DNA of 64,000 nt from Halogeometricum sp. S3BR5-2 (GCF_031624635.1 NZ_JAMQOQ010000001.1:806001-870000), one strand, 5' to 3'; positions 34,576-44,783 are shown, counted from the first letter of the stretch. The notes: generated by a model not told the origin, from the letters alone. Made by a program: numbers and translations.

Positions 34576-36555
34576 TCAGTTCCCGCCGACCTTCGTCTGG
34601 ATGTCCTTGACGATTTCGGGGTTGCGCAGGGTGGTGGTGTCGCCGAGTTCCTCCTCGTTGGCTATCTCCTCGAGGAGGCGGCGCATGATCTTACCCGACC
34701 GCGTCTTCGGCAGTTCGGGCGTGAAGACCACCTGCTCGGGTCGGGCGATTGGACCGATGGCGTCCTCGACGCCCTCGGTTATCCTCTCGCGCATCTCCTC
34801 GCTCTCCTCGTAGCCGTCTTCGAGGATGACGTAGGCGTAGACGGCCTCGCCTTTCACCTCGTGGTCGCCGCCGACGACGGCCGCCTCCGCGACGCCCTCG
34901 ACGCCGACGATGGCCGACTCTATCTCCATCGTGCCGAGGCGGTGTCCGGAGACGTTCAGCACGTCGTCGACGCGCCCGAGGATGGTGATGTAGCCGTCCT
35001 CGTCTATCTTCGCGCCGTCCTCCGGGAAGTACACCCACTCGTCGGCGTCGGGGTTGGAGTACTCCTGCCAGTACTCGGAGACGAAGCGGTCGTCGTTGTC
35101 GTACAGCGTCCGGAGCATCCCGGGCCACGGCTTGTTCACCGTGAGGTAGCCCGCGCGCCCGGGTTCGACTTCCTCGCCCTCGGTGTCGACGATGCGGGCG
35201 TCGATGCCCGGAAGCGGCGGCCCGGCGGACCCGGGTTTCATCGTGCCGACGCCGGGGAGGGTGGTGACCATCATTCCGCCCGTCTCCGTCTGCCACCACG
35301 TGTCGACGATGGGACACTCCTCGTCCCCGATGTGCTGGTAGTACCACTTCCACGCGCGCGGGTTGATGGGTTCGCCGACGGTCCCGAGCAGTCGCAGCGA
35401 CGACAGGTCGTGGTCGTCCGGGAACTGCGAACCCCACTTCATGAACGCGCGGATGGCCGTCGGCGCGGTGTAGAACACGTCGACGGAGTACTCCTCGACC
35501 ATCTCCCACAGGCGGTCCCGTTCGGGGAAGTCGGGCGTCCCCTCGTACATCACCGTCGTCGTGCCCAGGGCGAGGGGGCCGTAGACGATGTAGGAGTGGC
35601 CCGTAATCCACCCGATGTCCGCCGAGCACCAGTAGGTGTCCTCGGGTTTCAGGTCGAGGACCGAGTGCGACGTCCACGACGTGTACGCGAGGTAGCCGGC
35701 GGTGGTGTGTTTGACCCCCTTCGGTTCGCCCGTCGTCCCCGAGGTGTACATGAGGAACAGCATGTCCTCGGCGTCGCGTTCGACGGGGTCGACCTCCTCG
35801 CCCTCGTGTTCGTCCGTCAGTTCGTCCCAGTCGTGCTGGTTGCCCTTCAGGTCGTGCCCGAAGCCGTCCTCGCCGAGTCTGTCGACGACGACGGTGGCGT
35901 CGACGCCGTGGTCGACGCCGCCGAGGCCCTCGTTGGCCTTCTCCATGTGGTCGAGGGCGTCGCCGCGGCGGTAGTAGCCGTCGCAGGTAACGAGGAATCG
36001 GGAATCCGCGGAGTTCATCCGCGTGGCGAGGGCGTCCGCCGAGAACCCGGCGAACACCACGGAGTGGGGCGCGCCGATGCGGGCGCAGGCGAGCATGGCG
36101 ATGGGGAGTTCCGGCACCATCGGCATGTAGAGCGTCACCACGTCGTCCTCCTCGACGCCGAGGTCGCGGAGCGCCGCCGCGAACTCGTTCACCTCGCGCT
36201 GGAGGTCCTCGTAGGTGTACGTGCGCGTCTCGCCGTGTTCGCCCTCCCAGTTGATGGCGGTGCGGTCGCCGTTGCCCTCCTCGACGTGTCGGTCGACGCA
36301 GTTGTACGACGCGTTCAGCGTCCCGCCCTGGAACCACTCGTAGAACGGGCCGTCGGAGTCGTCCAGCACCGTGTCGTAGTCGTCGTACCAGTCCAACATA
36401 TCGGCCGCGCGCTCCCAGCACTGCGGCCAGTTCTCCTCGAACTCCTCGTAGATGTCCGGGTCGGAGACGTTCGCCTGCTCGACGAACTCGTCGGACGGTT
36501 CGAACTCCTCTTGCTCAACTAACCGAGCCTCTAGTTCTCCGTCTCCGTCTGACAT
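34576..36555 (-). CDS. acs: Acetyl-CoA synthetase
   Basis: The 659-residue AMP-forming enzyme converts acetate, ATP and CoA to acetyl-CoA. Motifs are MYTSGTTGEPKGVKHTTAGY, YWCSADIGWITGHSYIVYG, VDTWWQTETGGMM, VYFPEDGAKIDEDGYI and, near the C-terminus, ELPKTRSGKIMRRLLEEI with the catalytic lysine that is reversibly acetylated in bacterial Acs. An acidic N-terminal extension of about 30 residues is halophile-like. The acetate transporter gene lies upstream on the same strand, supporting acetate use. Confidence 0.94.
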   Translation of the reverse strand: MSDGDGELEARLVEQEEFEPSDEFVEQANVSDPDIYEEFEENWPQCWERAADMLDWYDDYDTVLDDSDGPFYEWFQGGTLNASYNCVDRHVEEGNGDRTAINWEGEHGETRTYTYEDLQREVNEFAAALRDLGVEEDDVVTLYMPMVPELPIAMLACARIGAPHSVVFAGFSADALATRMNSADSRFLVTCDGYYRRGDALDHMEKANEGLGGVDHGVDATVVVDRLGEDGFGHDLKGNQHDWDELTDEHEGEEVDPVERDAEDMLFLMYTSGTTGEPKGVKHTTAGYLAYTSWTSHSVLDLKPEDTYWCSADIGWITGHSYIVYGPLALGTTTVMYEGTPDFPERDRLWEMVEEYSVDVFYTAPTAIRAFMKWGSQFPDDHDLSSLRLLGTVGEPINPRAWKWYYQHIGDEECPIVDTWWQTETGGMMVTTLPGVGTMKPGSAGPPLPGIDARIVDTEGEEVEPGRAGYLTVNKPWPGMLRTLYDNDDRFVSEYWQEYSNPDADEWVYFPEDGAKIDEDGYITILGRVDDVLNVSGHRLGTMEIESAIVGVEGVAEAAVVGGDHEVKGEAVYAYVILEDGYEESEEMRERITEGVEDAIGPIARPEQVVFTPELPKTRSGKIMRRLLEEIANEEELGDTTTLRNPEIVKDIQTKVGGN

Positions 36556-36751
36556 AGGTCGTGCTATGCTACCGAATCCTCCATGATAAATCTATGCGAA
36601 CGCACAATCGGGCTAATCGGGCGACCGCGACGGGATAACTAAGCTGTTGTGGCCGTCTCGGACCGCGCGAGCGACCGCGTAACGTTCGGCACTCAGCGAG
36701 AAGGGTCGCCGGGAACTCGGACGACGGGCGACCCGTCGAACCGCGCTCCGT

Positions 36752-37366
36752 TCAGTCGCTCGTCGACGCGTTCGAGGAGGACGACTCGCCGAACGGCGTC
36801 CCGCCGAGGGGCACCTTCGAGTCGGCGAACGTCCAGTTCGTCACCTCGGCGAAACTCGTGTACGCCGCCGCCAGCGACGTCACCATCGCGAGGTAGCCGC
36901 CGACGACGTTGCCCCACGAGAGGCCGAGCCACGTGCCGAACCCGACGAAGTAGAACGTCAGGGCCAGCGTCAGGAACACGAACCAGAGGGCCCAGTTCAG
37001 GTTGAACGTGCTGAACCAGAGGTAGGTGGTGATGACGCCGAACCCGACCAGCACGACGCCGTTAGCGGTGGCGCTCGGGTCGAGGACGCCGTTGGCCGCG
37101 AACAGTTCGGTGAGACCCCACCACCACCAGTACGCGCCGTACGTACAGAATCCGGTCGTCTCGAAGGTGTTGCCCGTCCGGAACGCGAGCAGTCCGGCGA
37201 ACAGTTGGATGGTCCCCCCGTACGCCATCGCGAGGGGGATGAGCGTGTGGATGGCGCTCTCGGAGGTCAGCCACCCGGACTCGATGAGTCCGATGACGAA
37301 CGTCGTGAGCGCGAAGCCGATGAGGCCGAGGGGCGCCGGGTTCGCGAGTTTCGTGTCCCGCGGCAT
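36752..37366 (-). CDS. Acetate uptake transporter (GPR1/FUN34/YaaH family)
   Basis: The 204-residue protein has six membrane helices and the family signature NPAPLGLIGFALTTF near its N-terminus. Further family stretches are MAYGGTIQLFAGLLAFRTGN and CTYGAYWWWWGLTELFAANG. Family members (SatP in bacteria) import acetate or succinate with protons. Located about 200 bp upstream of acs in the same direction, it would feed Acs. The start follows GGAGG by 7 nt, inside a short upstream ORF that ends 1 nt before this ATG. Confidence 0.9.
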   Translation of the reverse strand: MPRDTKLANPAPLGLIGFALTTFVIGLIESGWLTSESAIHTLIPLAMAYGGTIQLFAGLLAFRTGNTFETTGFCTYGAYWWWWGLTELFAANGVLDPSATANGVVLVGFGVITTYLWFSTFNLNWALWFVFLTLALTFYFVGFGTWLGLSWGNVVGGYLAMVTSLAAAYTSFAEVTNWTFADSKVPLGGTPFGESSSSNASTSD

Positions 37367-37367
37367 C

Positions 37368-37454
37368 TCAGCGAACCTCCGCGCGCGCCGACGGCCGCCG
37401 TCGAGTCGGTTCCGACGCTCTCACGGTGTCCGAATCGACTGTCGTTGCAGACAT
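37368..37454 (-). CDS. Possible 28-codon upstream ORF before the acetate transporter
   Basis: A short frame starting MSATTVDSDTVRASEPTRRR and ending ARAEVR stops in TGAG directly before the transporter ATG (TGA-G-ATG). The Shine-Dalgarno sequence of the transporter, GGAGG, lies inside its last codons. Such coupling would make transporter translation depend on reading this ORF. A TATA-like CTTTTACA (plus-strand 37493-37502 reversed) would give a short leader. It might also be chance. Confidence 0.35.
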   Translation of the reverse strand: MSATTVDSDTVRASEPTRRRPSARAEVR

Positions 37455-37547
37455 AACACCGCGACTAGGGGCGAGCTCTCATTATCGACGATGGCTGTAA
37501 AAGCAAGGAACTTATCGGCGGTAAATAAGCTTCCAGCAAGCGGGCGC

Positions 37548-37784
37548 TCAGAGCGAGTCGACGACGGCGACGGCGACGAGACCGTGCGCCAGCGAGACGC
37601 CGCCCATGACCGCGAGCGAGAGGTGGTGTTCGCCTTCGGCGGAGGGGAGGGCGAGGCCGGCGTGCGGGAGGGTCCACCACAGGCCCGCGCCGACGAGGAG
37701 GAGGCCGACGGTCCGCATCGCCCACCGCCGGGTCGACGGCGGGCGCAACTCCGCGGGGAGCGTCTCGGAGGGGTCGGTGCGCAT
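37548..37784 (-). CDS. Small membrane protein
   Basis: The 78-residue protein starts MRTDPSETLPAELRPPSTRR and has two hydrophobic segments (TVGLLLVGAGLWWTLPHAGL, about 25-44, and LAVMGGVSLAHGLVAVAVV, about 57-75), with an acidic and histidine-bearing loop (PSAEGEHHLS). I do not recognise it. It lies 76 bp beyond the MCM gene, upstream of it on the same strand. Confidence 0.5.
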   Translation of the reverse strand: MRTDPSETLPAELRPPSTRRWAMRTVGLLLVGAGLWWTLPHAGLALPSAEGEHHLSLAVMGGVSLAHGLVAVAVVDSL

Positions 37785-37860
37785 CTCGTGGGAGAGTATC
37801 CGTCCTCCTACTTACGTGTGCGGGGCCGGTTCTCACGCCCGAGAACCGCCGCGAGTCGGG

Positions 37861-39561
<1,701 letters not shown>

Positions 39562-39668
39562 GTCGCGGATTTTGCCGGGCAAATGATTAAGGATTCGGGT
39601 GCCGGACGCGACGGGCGGGGCGGACCGCGACGGAGGCGGCGCGCGACGACGGCATCCGCGACGCCGGC

Positions 39669-40307
39669 TCAGCCGAAGTTCTCGACGCTCGCCGCGTCGG
39701 GGTCGCCGCCGGTCGCCACGATGGCCGACTCCGCCGCCTCGACGAAGTCCGCGAAGCCGTAGACGAAGACGTGTTCGTCCTCGGCGTTGGTCATCGCCTC
39801 GGCGACGGCCGGTCCGATGTCCCCGCCGGTGACGGTCACGGACGCGCCGGCCTCGCGGAGGGCGTCCAGTCGGTCCTCGTGGGCGGGCGCGTCCATCTGG
39901 TAGACGATGGCGACCTCGTTGCCGTCCGCGACGGCCGCCTCGCCGATGCCGACGGCGGGGCCGACGCCGGGGCCGCCGGCGAGGACGACGACGCGGGGCT
40001 CTCCGGCGTAGTAGCTCCGGCCGAAGGGACCGGAGACGCCGAGTTCGTCGCCCGCTTCGAGGTCCATGAGATGCAGAGAGAACGGGCCGGCCTCCTCGGG
40101 GTCGACGCCGACGGTGACCTCGAACGTGTCTTTCACGCCCGGCGACGATAGCGTGTAGAAGCGGTCGTACTCCTCGCCGTCGACGGTCCCGGAGAGCTTC
40201 ACGAACTGGCCGGGGTCGGCCTCGAACCCGTCCGGGGTCTCGAACTCGATGGCGACGGTGTTCGGTCCGACCTCGCGGACCTCGGTGACGGCGACTGTGG
40301 CGTCCAT
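39669..40307 (-). CDS. Ferredoxin-NADP reductase-like FAD-dependent oxidoreductase
   Basis: The 212-residue protein has an FAD-binding barrel (about 1-95), with the FAD motif DRFYTLSSPG and GVDPEEAGPFSLHL, then an NAD(P)-binding half with VVVLAGGPGVGPAVGIGEA and a C-terminal HVFVYGFADFVEAAE. It resembles small FNR-type reductases that move electrons between NAD(P)H and a ferredoxin or oxygenase partner. The partner is unknown; the divergent korAB operon makes ferredoxin possible. ATG 40307 is chosen from the clear barrel start MDATVAVTEVREVGPN. Confidence 0.82.
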   Translation of the reverse strand: MDATVAVTEVREVGPNTVAIEFETPDGFEADPGQFVKLSGTVDGEEYDRFYTLSSPGVKDTFEVTVGVDPEEAGPFSLHLMDLEAGDELGVSGPFGRSYYAGEPRVVVLAGGPGVGPAVGIGEAAVADGNEVAIVYQMDAPAHEDRLDALREAGASVTVTGGDIGPAVAEAMTNAEDEHVFVYGFADFVEAAESAIVATGGDPDAASVENFG

Positions 40308-40538
40308 ATCTCCGGGTTCGTCGGCGCCGCCGAAGGGTCTTGCCATCCCGGCGGCGGGCGGGGACGACCGGCGTCCGGACGCCGACCCGCGACCCGGACG
40401 AAGGGCGGGGGAGGTCGGTCGCGCCGGAGTTGACGAACCGGAAGTGATAGCCGAGCGACGTGCGGAAACCGCCCTCGAGGCGAGCGAGAAATGGTTGCAC
40501 GATTGAGTACAGACCGTGTTCCCGGGAATCAAGTTTTT

Positions 40539-40562
40539 CACTGTTTTCAGTGCCTTTCAGAA
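40539..40562. promoter_or_regulatory. Paired inverted repeats upstream of korA
   Basis: CACTG-TTTT-CAGTG (40539-40552) is a perfect inverted repeat. It is followed at once by CCTT-TCAG-AAGG (about 40553-40564), a second one. They lie 35-60 bp upstream of the korA start, just before a TATA-like CTTTTCAT (about 40564-40571). The next gene on the other side is transcribed away, so a terminator is unlikely. They look like regulator-binding sites; which regulator is unknown. Confidence 0.4.
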
Positions 40563-40597
40563 GGCTTTTCATCGGGCCATGGGTACCCCTCACCCAC

Positions 40598-42343
40598 ATG
40601 CCTGCGGACTTCAACTGGGCCATCGGCGGGGAAGCCGGCGATGGCATCGATTCGACGGGGAAGATCTTTGCCCAGGCACTCTCTCGGGCTGGACGACACG
40701 TCTTCACCTCGAAGGACTTCGCGTCTCGTATCCGCGGCGGGTACACGGCGTACAAAGTCCGGACGGCGGTGGACCCGGTGCAGAGCGTCGTCGACAGACT
40801 CGACGTGCTCATCGCGCTGACCCCCCGCACCATCGAGGAGAACCTCGACGAACTCCACGAGGGTTCCGTCATCATCTACGACGGTGAGCGGACCACGATG
40901 GAGGACGTCGAGATTCCCGAGGGGATGATTGGGCTGGAGGTCCCCCTCAAGCGACTCGCCGAGGAGGCCGGTGGGGCGATTATGCGCAACGTCGTCGCGC
41001 TCGGCGCGGCGTGCGAAGTCGCCGACTTCCCCATCGAGAACCTCGACAGCGCACTGGAGAAACGCTTCGGGTCGAAAGGACAGCAACTCGTCGACAACAA
41101 CAAGGAGGCCGCCCGAAAGGGTCAGGACTACGTCGACGAGGAGTACGACCACGAGTTCGACTACGACCTCGAGACGACAGACGAGGACTACGTCCTCCTG
41201 AACGGCGACGAGGCCATCGGGATGGGCGCCATCGCCGCCGGCTGTAAGTTCTACGCCGGCTACCCCATCACGCCCGCGACGGACGTGATGGAGTACCTCA
41301 CGGGCCGCATCGAGAACTTCGGCGGCCACGTCGTCCAAGCGGAGGACGAACTGTCGGCCATCAACCTCGCCCTCGGCGCCGCGCGCGCCGGCGCGCGGTC
41401 GATGACGGCCACCTCCGGGCCGGGCATCGACCTGATGACCGAGACGTTCGGGCTGGTCGCCACCTCGGAGACTCCCCTCGTCATCTGCGACGTGATGCGC
41501 TCGGGCCCCTCCACCGGGATGCCGACGAAGCAGGAGCAGGGCGACCTGAACATGCTGCTCTACGGCGGTCACGGCGAGGTGCCGCGGTTCGTCCTCGCGC
41601 CGACCACCATCTCCGAGTGCTTCTGGAAGACCGTCGAGGCGTTCAACCTCGCCGAGAAGTACCAGACGCCCGTCTACCTCACCGCCGACCTCTCGCTGGC
41701 GGTCACGGAGCAGACGTTCTCCCCCGAGGAGTTCGACATGGACGAGGTCGAAATCGACCGCGGGAAGGTCGTCGACGACGACACCATCGAGGAGTGGCAG
41801 AACGAGAAGGGGCAGTTCCAACCCCACGCCATCACCGACGACGGCGTCTCCCCGCGCGCGTTCCCCGGCACCGGCGAGGGTGCGCACATGACCACCGGTC
41901 TCGAACACGACGAACTCGGACGCCGGACCGAGGACACGGACCTGCGCATCGAACAGGTCGACAAGCGTAACCGCAAGGTCGAGACCGCAAAGGAGCAGGA
42001 GGACTGGAGTCCGCGCGAGTTCGGCGACGCCGACTCCGACAACCTCGTCGTCTCGTGGGGTTCGAACGAGGGCGCGATGGTCGAAGCCATCGCCCTCCTC
42101 GAGGAGGAAGACGTCGACGTGCGCTTCCTCTCCATCCCGTACATGTTCCCGCGCTTCGACCTGACCGAGGCGTTCGAGGACGCCGAGGAAGTCGTCGTCG
42201 TCGAGTGTAACGCCACGGGACAGTTCGCCGACGTCATCGAGCACGACACACTTACACGCGTCAAGCGTGTGAACAAATACAACGGTGTCCGGTTCAAGGC
42301 GGACGAACTCGCCGAGGACATCAAACAGACGCTGGAGGCCTGA
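40598..42343 (+). CDS. korA: 2-oxoacid:ferredoxin oxidoreductase alpha subunit
   Basis: The 581-residue subunit joins a gamma domain (about 1-195, NWAIGGEAGDGIDSTGKIF and SRIRGGYTAYKVR) to an alpha domain (about 205-580, GYPITPATDVMEYL, QAEDELSAINLALGAARAGA, TATSGPGIDLMTETFG). With KorB it decarboxylates 2-oxoglutarate or pyruvate and reduces ferredoxin. The two-subunit, haloarchaeal KorA type is my recollection of best match; PorA is the alternative. ATG 40598 gives MPADFNWAIGG, the family start. korB begins 3 bp after the stop. Confidence 0.9.
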   Translation: MPADFNWAIGGEAGDGIDSTGKIFAQALSRAGRHVFTSKDFASRIRGGYTAYKVRTAVDPVQSVVDRLDVLIALTPRTIEENLDELHEGSVIIYDGERTTMEDVEIPEGMIGLEVPLKRLAEEAGGAIMRNVVALGAACEVADFPIENLDSALEKRFGSKGQQLVDNNKEAARKGQDYVDEEYDHEFDYDLETTDEDYVLLNGDEAIGMGAIAAGCKFYAGYPITPATDVMEYLTGRIENFGGHVVQAEDELSAINLALGAARAGARSMTATSGPGIDLMTETFGLVATSETPLVICDVMRSGPSTGMPTKQEQGDLNMLLYGGHGEVPRFVLAPTTISECFWKTVEAFNLAEKYQTPVYLTADLSLAVTEQTFSPEEFDMDEVEIDRGKVVDDDTIEEWQNEKGQFQPHAITDDGVSPRAFPGTGEGAHMTTGLEHDELGRRTEDTDLRIEQVDKRNRKVETAKEQEDWSPREFGDADSDNLVVSWGSNEGAMVEAIALLEEEDVDVRFLSIPYMFPRFDLTEAFEDAEEVVVVECNATGQFADVIEHDTLTRVKRVNKYNGVRFKADELAEDIKQTLEA

Positions 42344-42346
42344 ACT

Positions 42347-43210
42347 ATGAGCTCCGAAATTCGATTCACGGACTTCAAGTCCGACAAGCAACCGACGTGG
42401 TGTCCGGGATGCGGCGACTTCGGCACCATGAACGGCATGATGAAAGCCCTCGCGAACACCGGCAACGACCCCGACAACACGTTCGTCGTCGCCGGTATCG
42501 GCTGTTCCGGTAAGATCGGGACGTACATGCACTCGTACGCCCTCCACGGCGTCCACGGGCGCGCCCTGCCCGTCGGCGCGGGCGTCAAACTCGCCAACCC
42601 CGACCTCGAGGTGATGGTCGCGGGCGGCGACGGCGACGGCTACTCCATCGGCGCGGGCCACTTCGTCCACGCCGTCCGGCGGAACGTCGACATGACGTAC
42701 GTCGTGATGGACAACCGCATCTACGGGCTGACGAAGGGGCAGGCCTCGCCCACCTCGCGCGAGGACTTCGAGACGTCCACGACGCCCGAGGGGCCGCAGC
42801 AACCCCCCGTCAACCCGATGGCCCTCGCTCTCGCGTCGGGTGCGACGTTCATCGCCCAGTCGTTCTCCACGGACGCGCAGCGACACGCCGAAATCGTCCA
42901 GAAGGCCATCGAGCACGACGGCTTCGGCTTCGTGAACGTGTTCAGCCCGTGCGTGACGTTCAACGACGTGGACACGTACGACTACTTCCGCGACTCGCTC
43001 GTGGACCTCGCCGAGGAGGACCACGACCCGACCGACTACGACGCCGCCAAGGACGCCATCCTCGACGCCGACAAGGAGTTCCAGGGCGTCGTCTGGCAGA
43101 ACGAGGAGTCGGTGCCGTACGGCGAGAAGCACGGCGTCACCGAGGATATGTCGCAGGTCGACGAGGGCGCGCCGGAGGGCGCGATGGACCTCGTCCGCGA
43201 GTTCTACTGA
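42347..43210 (+). CDS. korB: 2-oxoacid:ferredoxin oxidoreductase beta subunit
   Basis: The 287-residue beta subunit carries the thiamin diphosphate and iron-sulfur sites. Motifs are TWCPGCGDFGTMNG (first cysteine pair), GIGCSGKIGTYMHSYALHG, the TPP-binding AGGDGDGYSIGAGHF and VVMDNRIYGLTKGQASP, and a later cysteine in NVFSPCVTFNDV. It works with KorA in the step feeding or draining the citric acid cycle with ferredoxin as electron carrier. A strong stem-loop with a T6 run follows. Confidence 0.93.
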   Translation: MSSEIRFTDFKSDKQPTWCPGCGDFGTMNGMMKALANTGNDPDNTFVVAGIGCSGKIGTYMHSYALHGVHGRALPVGAGVKLANPDLEVMVAGGDGDGYSIGAGHFVHAVRRNVDMTYVVMDNRIYGLTKGQASPTSREDFETSTTPEGPQQPPVNPMALALASGATFIAQSFSTDAQRHAEIVQKAIEHDGFGFVNVFSPCVTFNDVDTYDYFRDSLVDLAEEDHDPTDYDAAKDAILDADKEFQGVVWQNEESVPYGEKHGVTEDMSQVDEGAPEGAMDLVREFY

Positions 43211-43224
43211 ACGCACGCCGCGGT

Positions 43225-43273
43225 GCGGACGCGGCGTTCGCGTCCGCTTCGCGTTCTCCGATTTCGGTTTTTT
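43225..43273 (+). terminator. Stem-loop and T run after korAB
   Basis: GCGGACGCG (43225-43233) and CGCGTCCGC (43239-43247) form a perfect 9-bp stem with a 5-base loop, 15 bp after the korB stop. A T6 run follows at 43268-43273. Archaeal RNA polymerase stops at T runs, so the run is the probable end of the korAB transcript, with the hairpin protecting the 3' end. Confidence 0.6.
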
Positions 43274-43313
43274 CGGTCGGTCGGTGTCCCGGAAGCGGCG
43301 GGACCGCGTCGCG

Positions 43314-43676
43314 TTAGTCGCTCGCCAACGCGTCGGCGCACTCTGCGGCGAGCGTCTCGGACATTCCGGAGAGTCGTGCGACCGCCGCCTCGTCCACGTC
43401 GACGACGGTCCGTTCGGCCGCGTCGTACGCGAGGACGCCGGCGGCGTCGAGTTTCGGGAGGTGCGTGTGGTGCAGGTGAAGTTCGAGGTTCGGCGTCGCC
43501 CGCGGAGCGTCGGGTGTCGCCGGTTCGGGGATCGACGCGAGGGCGTCCGTCACCGCGTCGGCCATTCGCGACAGGGAAATCGGCGCGCGGAGGGCGTCGG
43601 CGGCGACGAGAGCGCGTCTGAACGGGTGTCCCAAGAGCCCGTACATCACGTCTCGTTCCATAGACTGAGAAGTCAC
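43314..43676 (-). CDS. Winged-helix regulator (DUF7344-like)
   Basis: The 120-residue protein starts MTSQSMERDVMYGLLGHPF and has a winged-helix DNA-binding pattern: GHPFRRALVAADAL, ISLSRMADAVTDAL, and HLHHTHLPKLDAAGVLAYDA as the recognition helix and wing. The GTG at 43676 is preferred over an ATG 15 bp later because a clear TATA box (TATTTATATCT, on the minus strand at 43696-43706) lies 25 nt upstream, the leaderless spacing. Target genes are unknown. Confidence 0.75.
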   Translation of the reverse strand: MTSQSMERDVMYGLLGHPFRRALVAADALRAPISLSRMADAVTDALASIPEPATPDAPRATPNLELHLHHTHLPKLDAAGVLAYDAAERTVVDVDEAAVARLSGMSETLAAECADALASD

Positions 43677-43695
43677 AATTTATCGCACGCGCTTC

Positions 43696-43706
43696 AGATA
43701 TAAATA
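43696..43706 (-). promoter_or_regulatory. TATA box of the winged-helix gene
   Basis: Read on the minus strand the sequence is TATTTATATCT, centred about 25 nt before the GTG of the winged-helix gene. The spacing implies a leaderless mRNA and helps decide that start codon. Confidence 0.6.
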
Positions 43707-43769
43707 ACGAATGTGTCCGCCAGTGACATGGTCGGAGCGCTCCCCGTCTCGGCGGGGCCGGGTGGAGGA

Positions 43770-44411
43770 CTACCGCGTCGCCCGGTGTTCGGCCGCGGCG
43801 AGCATCCGTCCGACGGCGGCGCGTTCGTCCATCGACGCCGGGTGAACGGAGAGGGCCAGGACCACGTCCTCCTCGTACTCGACGACGGCGACGTGAACGC
43901 GGACGTCCGCCGAACCCGCCTCGGTGTCGACGACGCCGGCGTACGTCGTCAGCGCCGTCGCCTCGCCGAGCAGTTCGACCTCCTCGGAACCGAGTTCGCG
44001 GAGGTCGGTGACGTTCTCGACGTTTCCCGCCGTCCGAGCCCTGCCGACGAACTCCAACCCGGTGCGGACGAGCGTCGGGTCCGTCGCGCCGCGGAGGGGG
44101 TTGACCGAGACGCCGCCGACGCGAGCGTTCGGCGTCGTGAGCAGGAGGAGCGCCGCCGTCTCGTTCTCTTCGGCCGTCCGGGAGTACCCGGCGACGTGGC
44201 TCGTCACGGCCACCTCGCCGCCGACGCCCGCGACGCCGAGGGGAAAGCGGAGGGGGACGCTCGTCTCGTTGCCCGCGACGTAACCCTCGCGTTCGTACGC
44301 GGCCGTCGGAACCGACGCCGCGCCGGCGTCGGCGCTGGCGAGCGTTCCGAGACACCCCGCGAGGGCGACGACGAGGACGACGGCGAGAAGCGGTACCGTT
44401 CGACGAGACAT
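43770..44411 (-). CDS. Lipoprotein (DUF6517-like)
   Basis: The 213-residue protein has a lipoprotein signal, MSRRTVPLLAVVLVVALAGC, with lipobox LAGC and cleavage before Cys20. The mature part is beta-rich with two visible N-glycosylation sequons (NETS, NVTD) and no transmembrane segment. I recall a haloarchaeal lipoprotein family DUF6517 with this layout; function unknown. It would be anchored on the outside of the membrane. Confidence 0.7.
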   Translation of the reverse strand: MSRRTVPLLAVVLVVALAGCLGTLASADAGAASVPTAAYEREGYVAGNETSVPLRFPLGVAGVGGEVAVTSHVAGYSRTAEENETAALLLLTTPNARVGGVSVNPLRGATDPTLVRTGLEFVGRARTAGNVENVTDLRELGSEEVELLGEATALTTYAGVVDTEAGSADVRVHVAVVEYEEDVVLALSVHPASMDERAAVGRMLAAAEHRATR

Positions 44412-44477
44412 ACGGCCGTCACGCGGGGGACGGGCATGACCGTTTCCCCGCTCGAGACGGCCGAATCCCTTCGACCC

Positions 44478-44666
44478 TCAGCCGTCGACCCGTTCGACGT
44501 GGAGGCGGTACCGGGCGCCGCAGTCCAGACAGCGGGCGTCCTCGGACTCGATGAGGTCCGTCACTAACACCTCGCCGAACTCGCAGTCCGGGCAGTCGTA
44601 GACGAGCGAGTCGCCGGCGATTCGGTGCGCGAACGCGTTGGTGTTCCCGGCGGTCAGTCGTGACAT
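44478..44666 (-). CDS. Small zinc-ribbon protein
   Basis: The 62-residue protein starts MSRLTAGNTNAFAHRIAGDS and carries two zinc knuckles, CPDCEFGE and CLDCGARY, spaced about 20 residues apart. Its size suggests a treble-clef or ribbon accessory protein. Function unknown. It is divergent from the geranylgeranyl reductase gene across a 142-bp region with inverted repeats. Confidence 0.65.
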   Translation of the reverse strand: MSRLTAGNTNAFAHRIAGDSLVYDCPDCEFGEVLVTDLIESEDARCLDCGARYRLHVERVDG

Positions 44667-44672
44667 ATCTTG

Positions 44673-44742
44673 CCACCTCGGTGGACGTGTCACCGGGTGA
44701 CGTGGTAAAGCTAGCGGCGGATTCGCGTCCCCTGAAAAGGGG
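44673..44742. promoter_or_regulatory. Inverted repeats in the zinc-ribbon / reductase divergent promoter
   Basis: Three inverted repeats lie in 70 bp: CCACC-TC-GGTGG (44673-44684), GTCACC-G-GGTGAC (44689-44701) and CCCCT-GAAA-AGGGG (44729-44742). The first two share CACC/GGTG and are spaced so that one protein could bind both. They sit where the TATA box and upstream region of the zinc-ribbon gene would be. The third has a GNRA loop and could be an RNA hairpin. Confidence 0.45.
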
Positions 44743-44770
44743 CAAGATGGGCGTGCGAGCGGGTGATACG

Positions 44771-44783
44771 GTTTATTTTTATG
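44771..44783 (+). promoter_or_regulatory. TATA box of the geranylgeranyl reductase gene
   Basis: GTTTATTTTTATG is strongly AT-rich against the local background and is centred about 33 nt before the reductase ATG. That gives a leader of only a few nucleotides. Confidence 0.55.

Noticed and set aside
40249-40506. 85-residue plus ORF ending LEASEKWLHD in the kor upstream region
   Set aside because: It overlaps the flavin reductase start on the other strand and lacks a promoter or family features.
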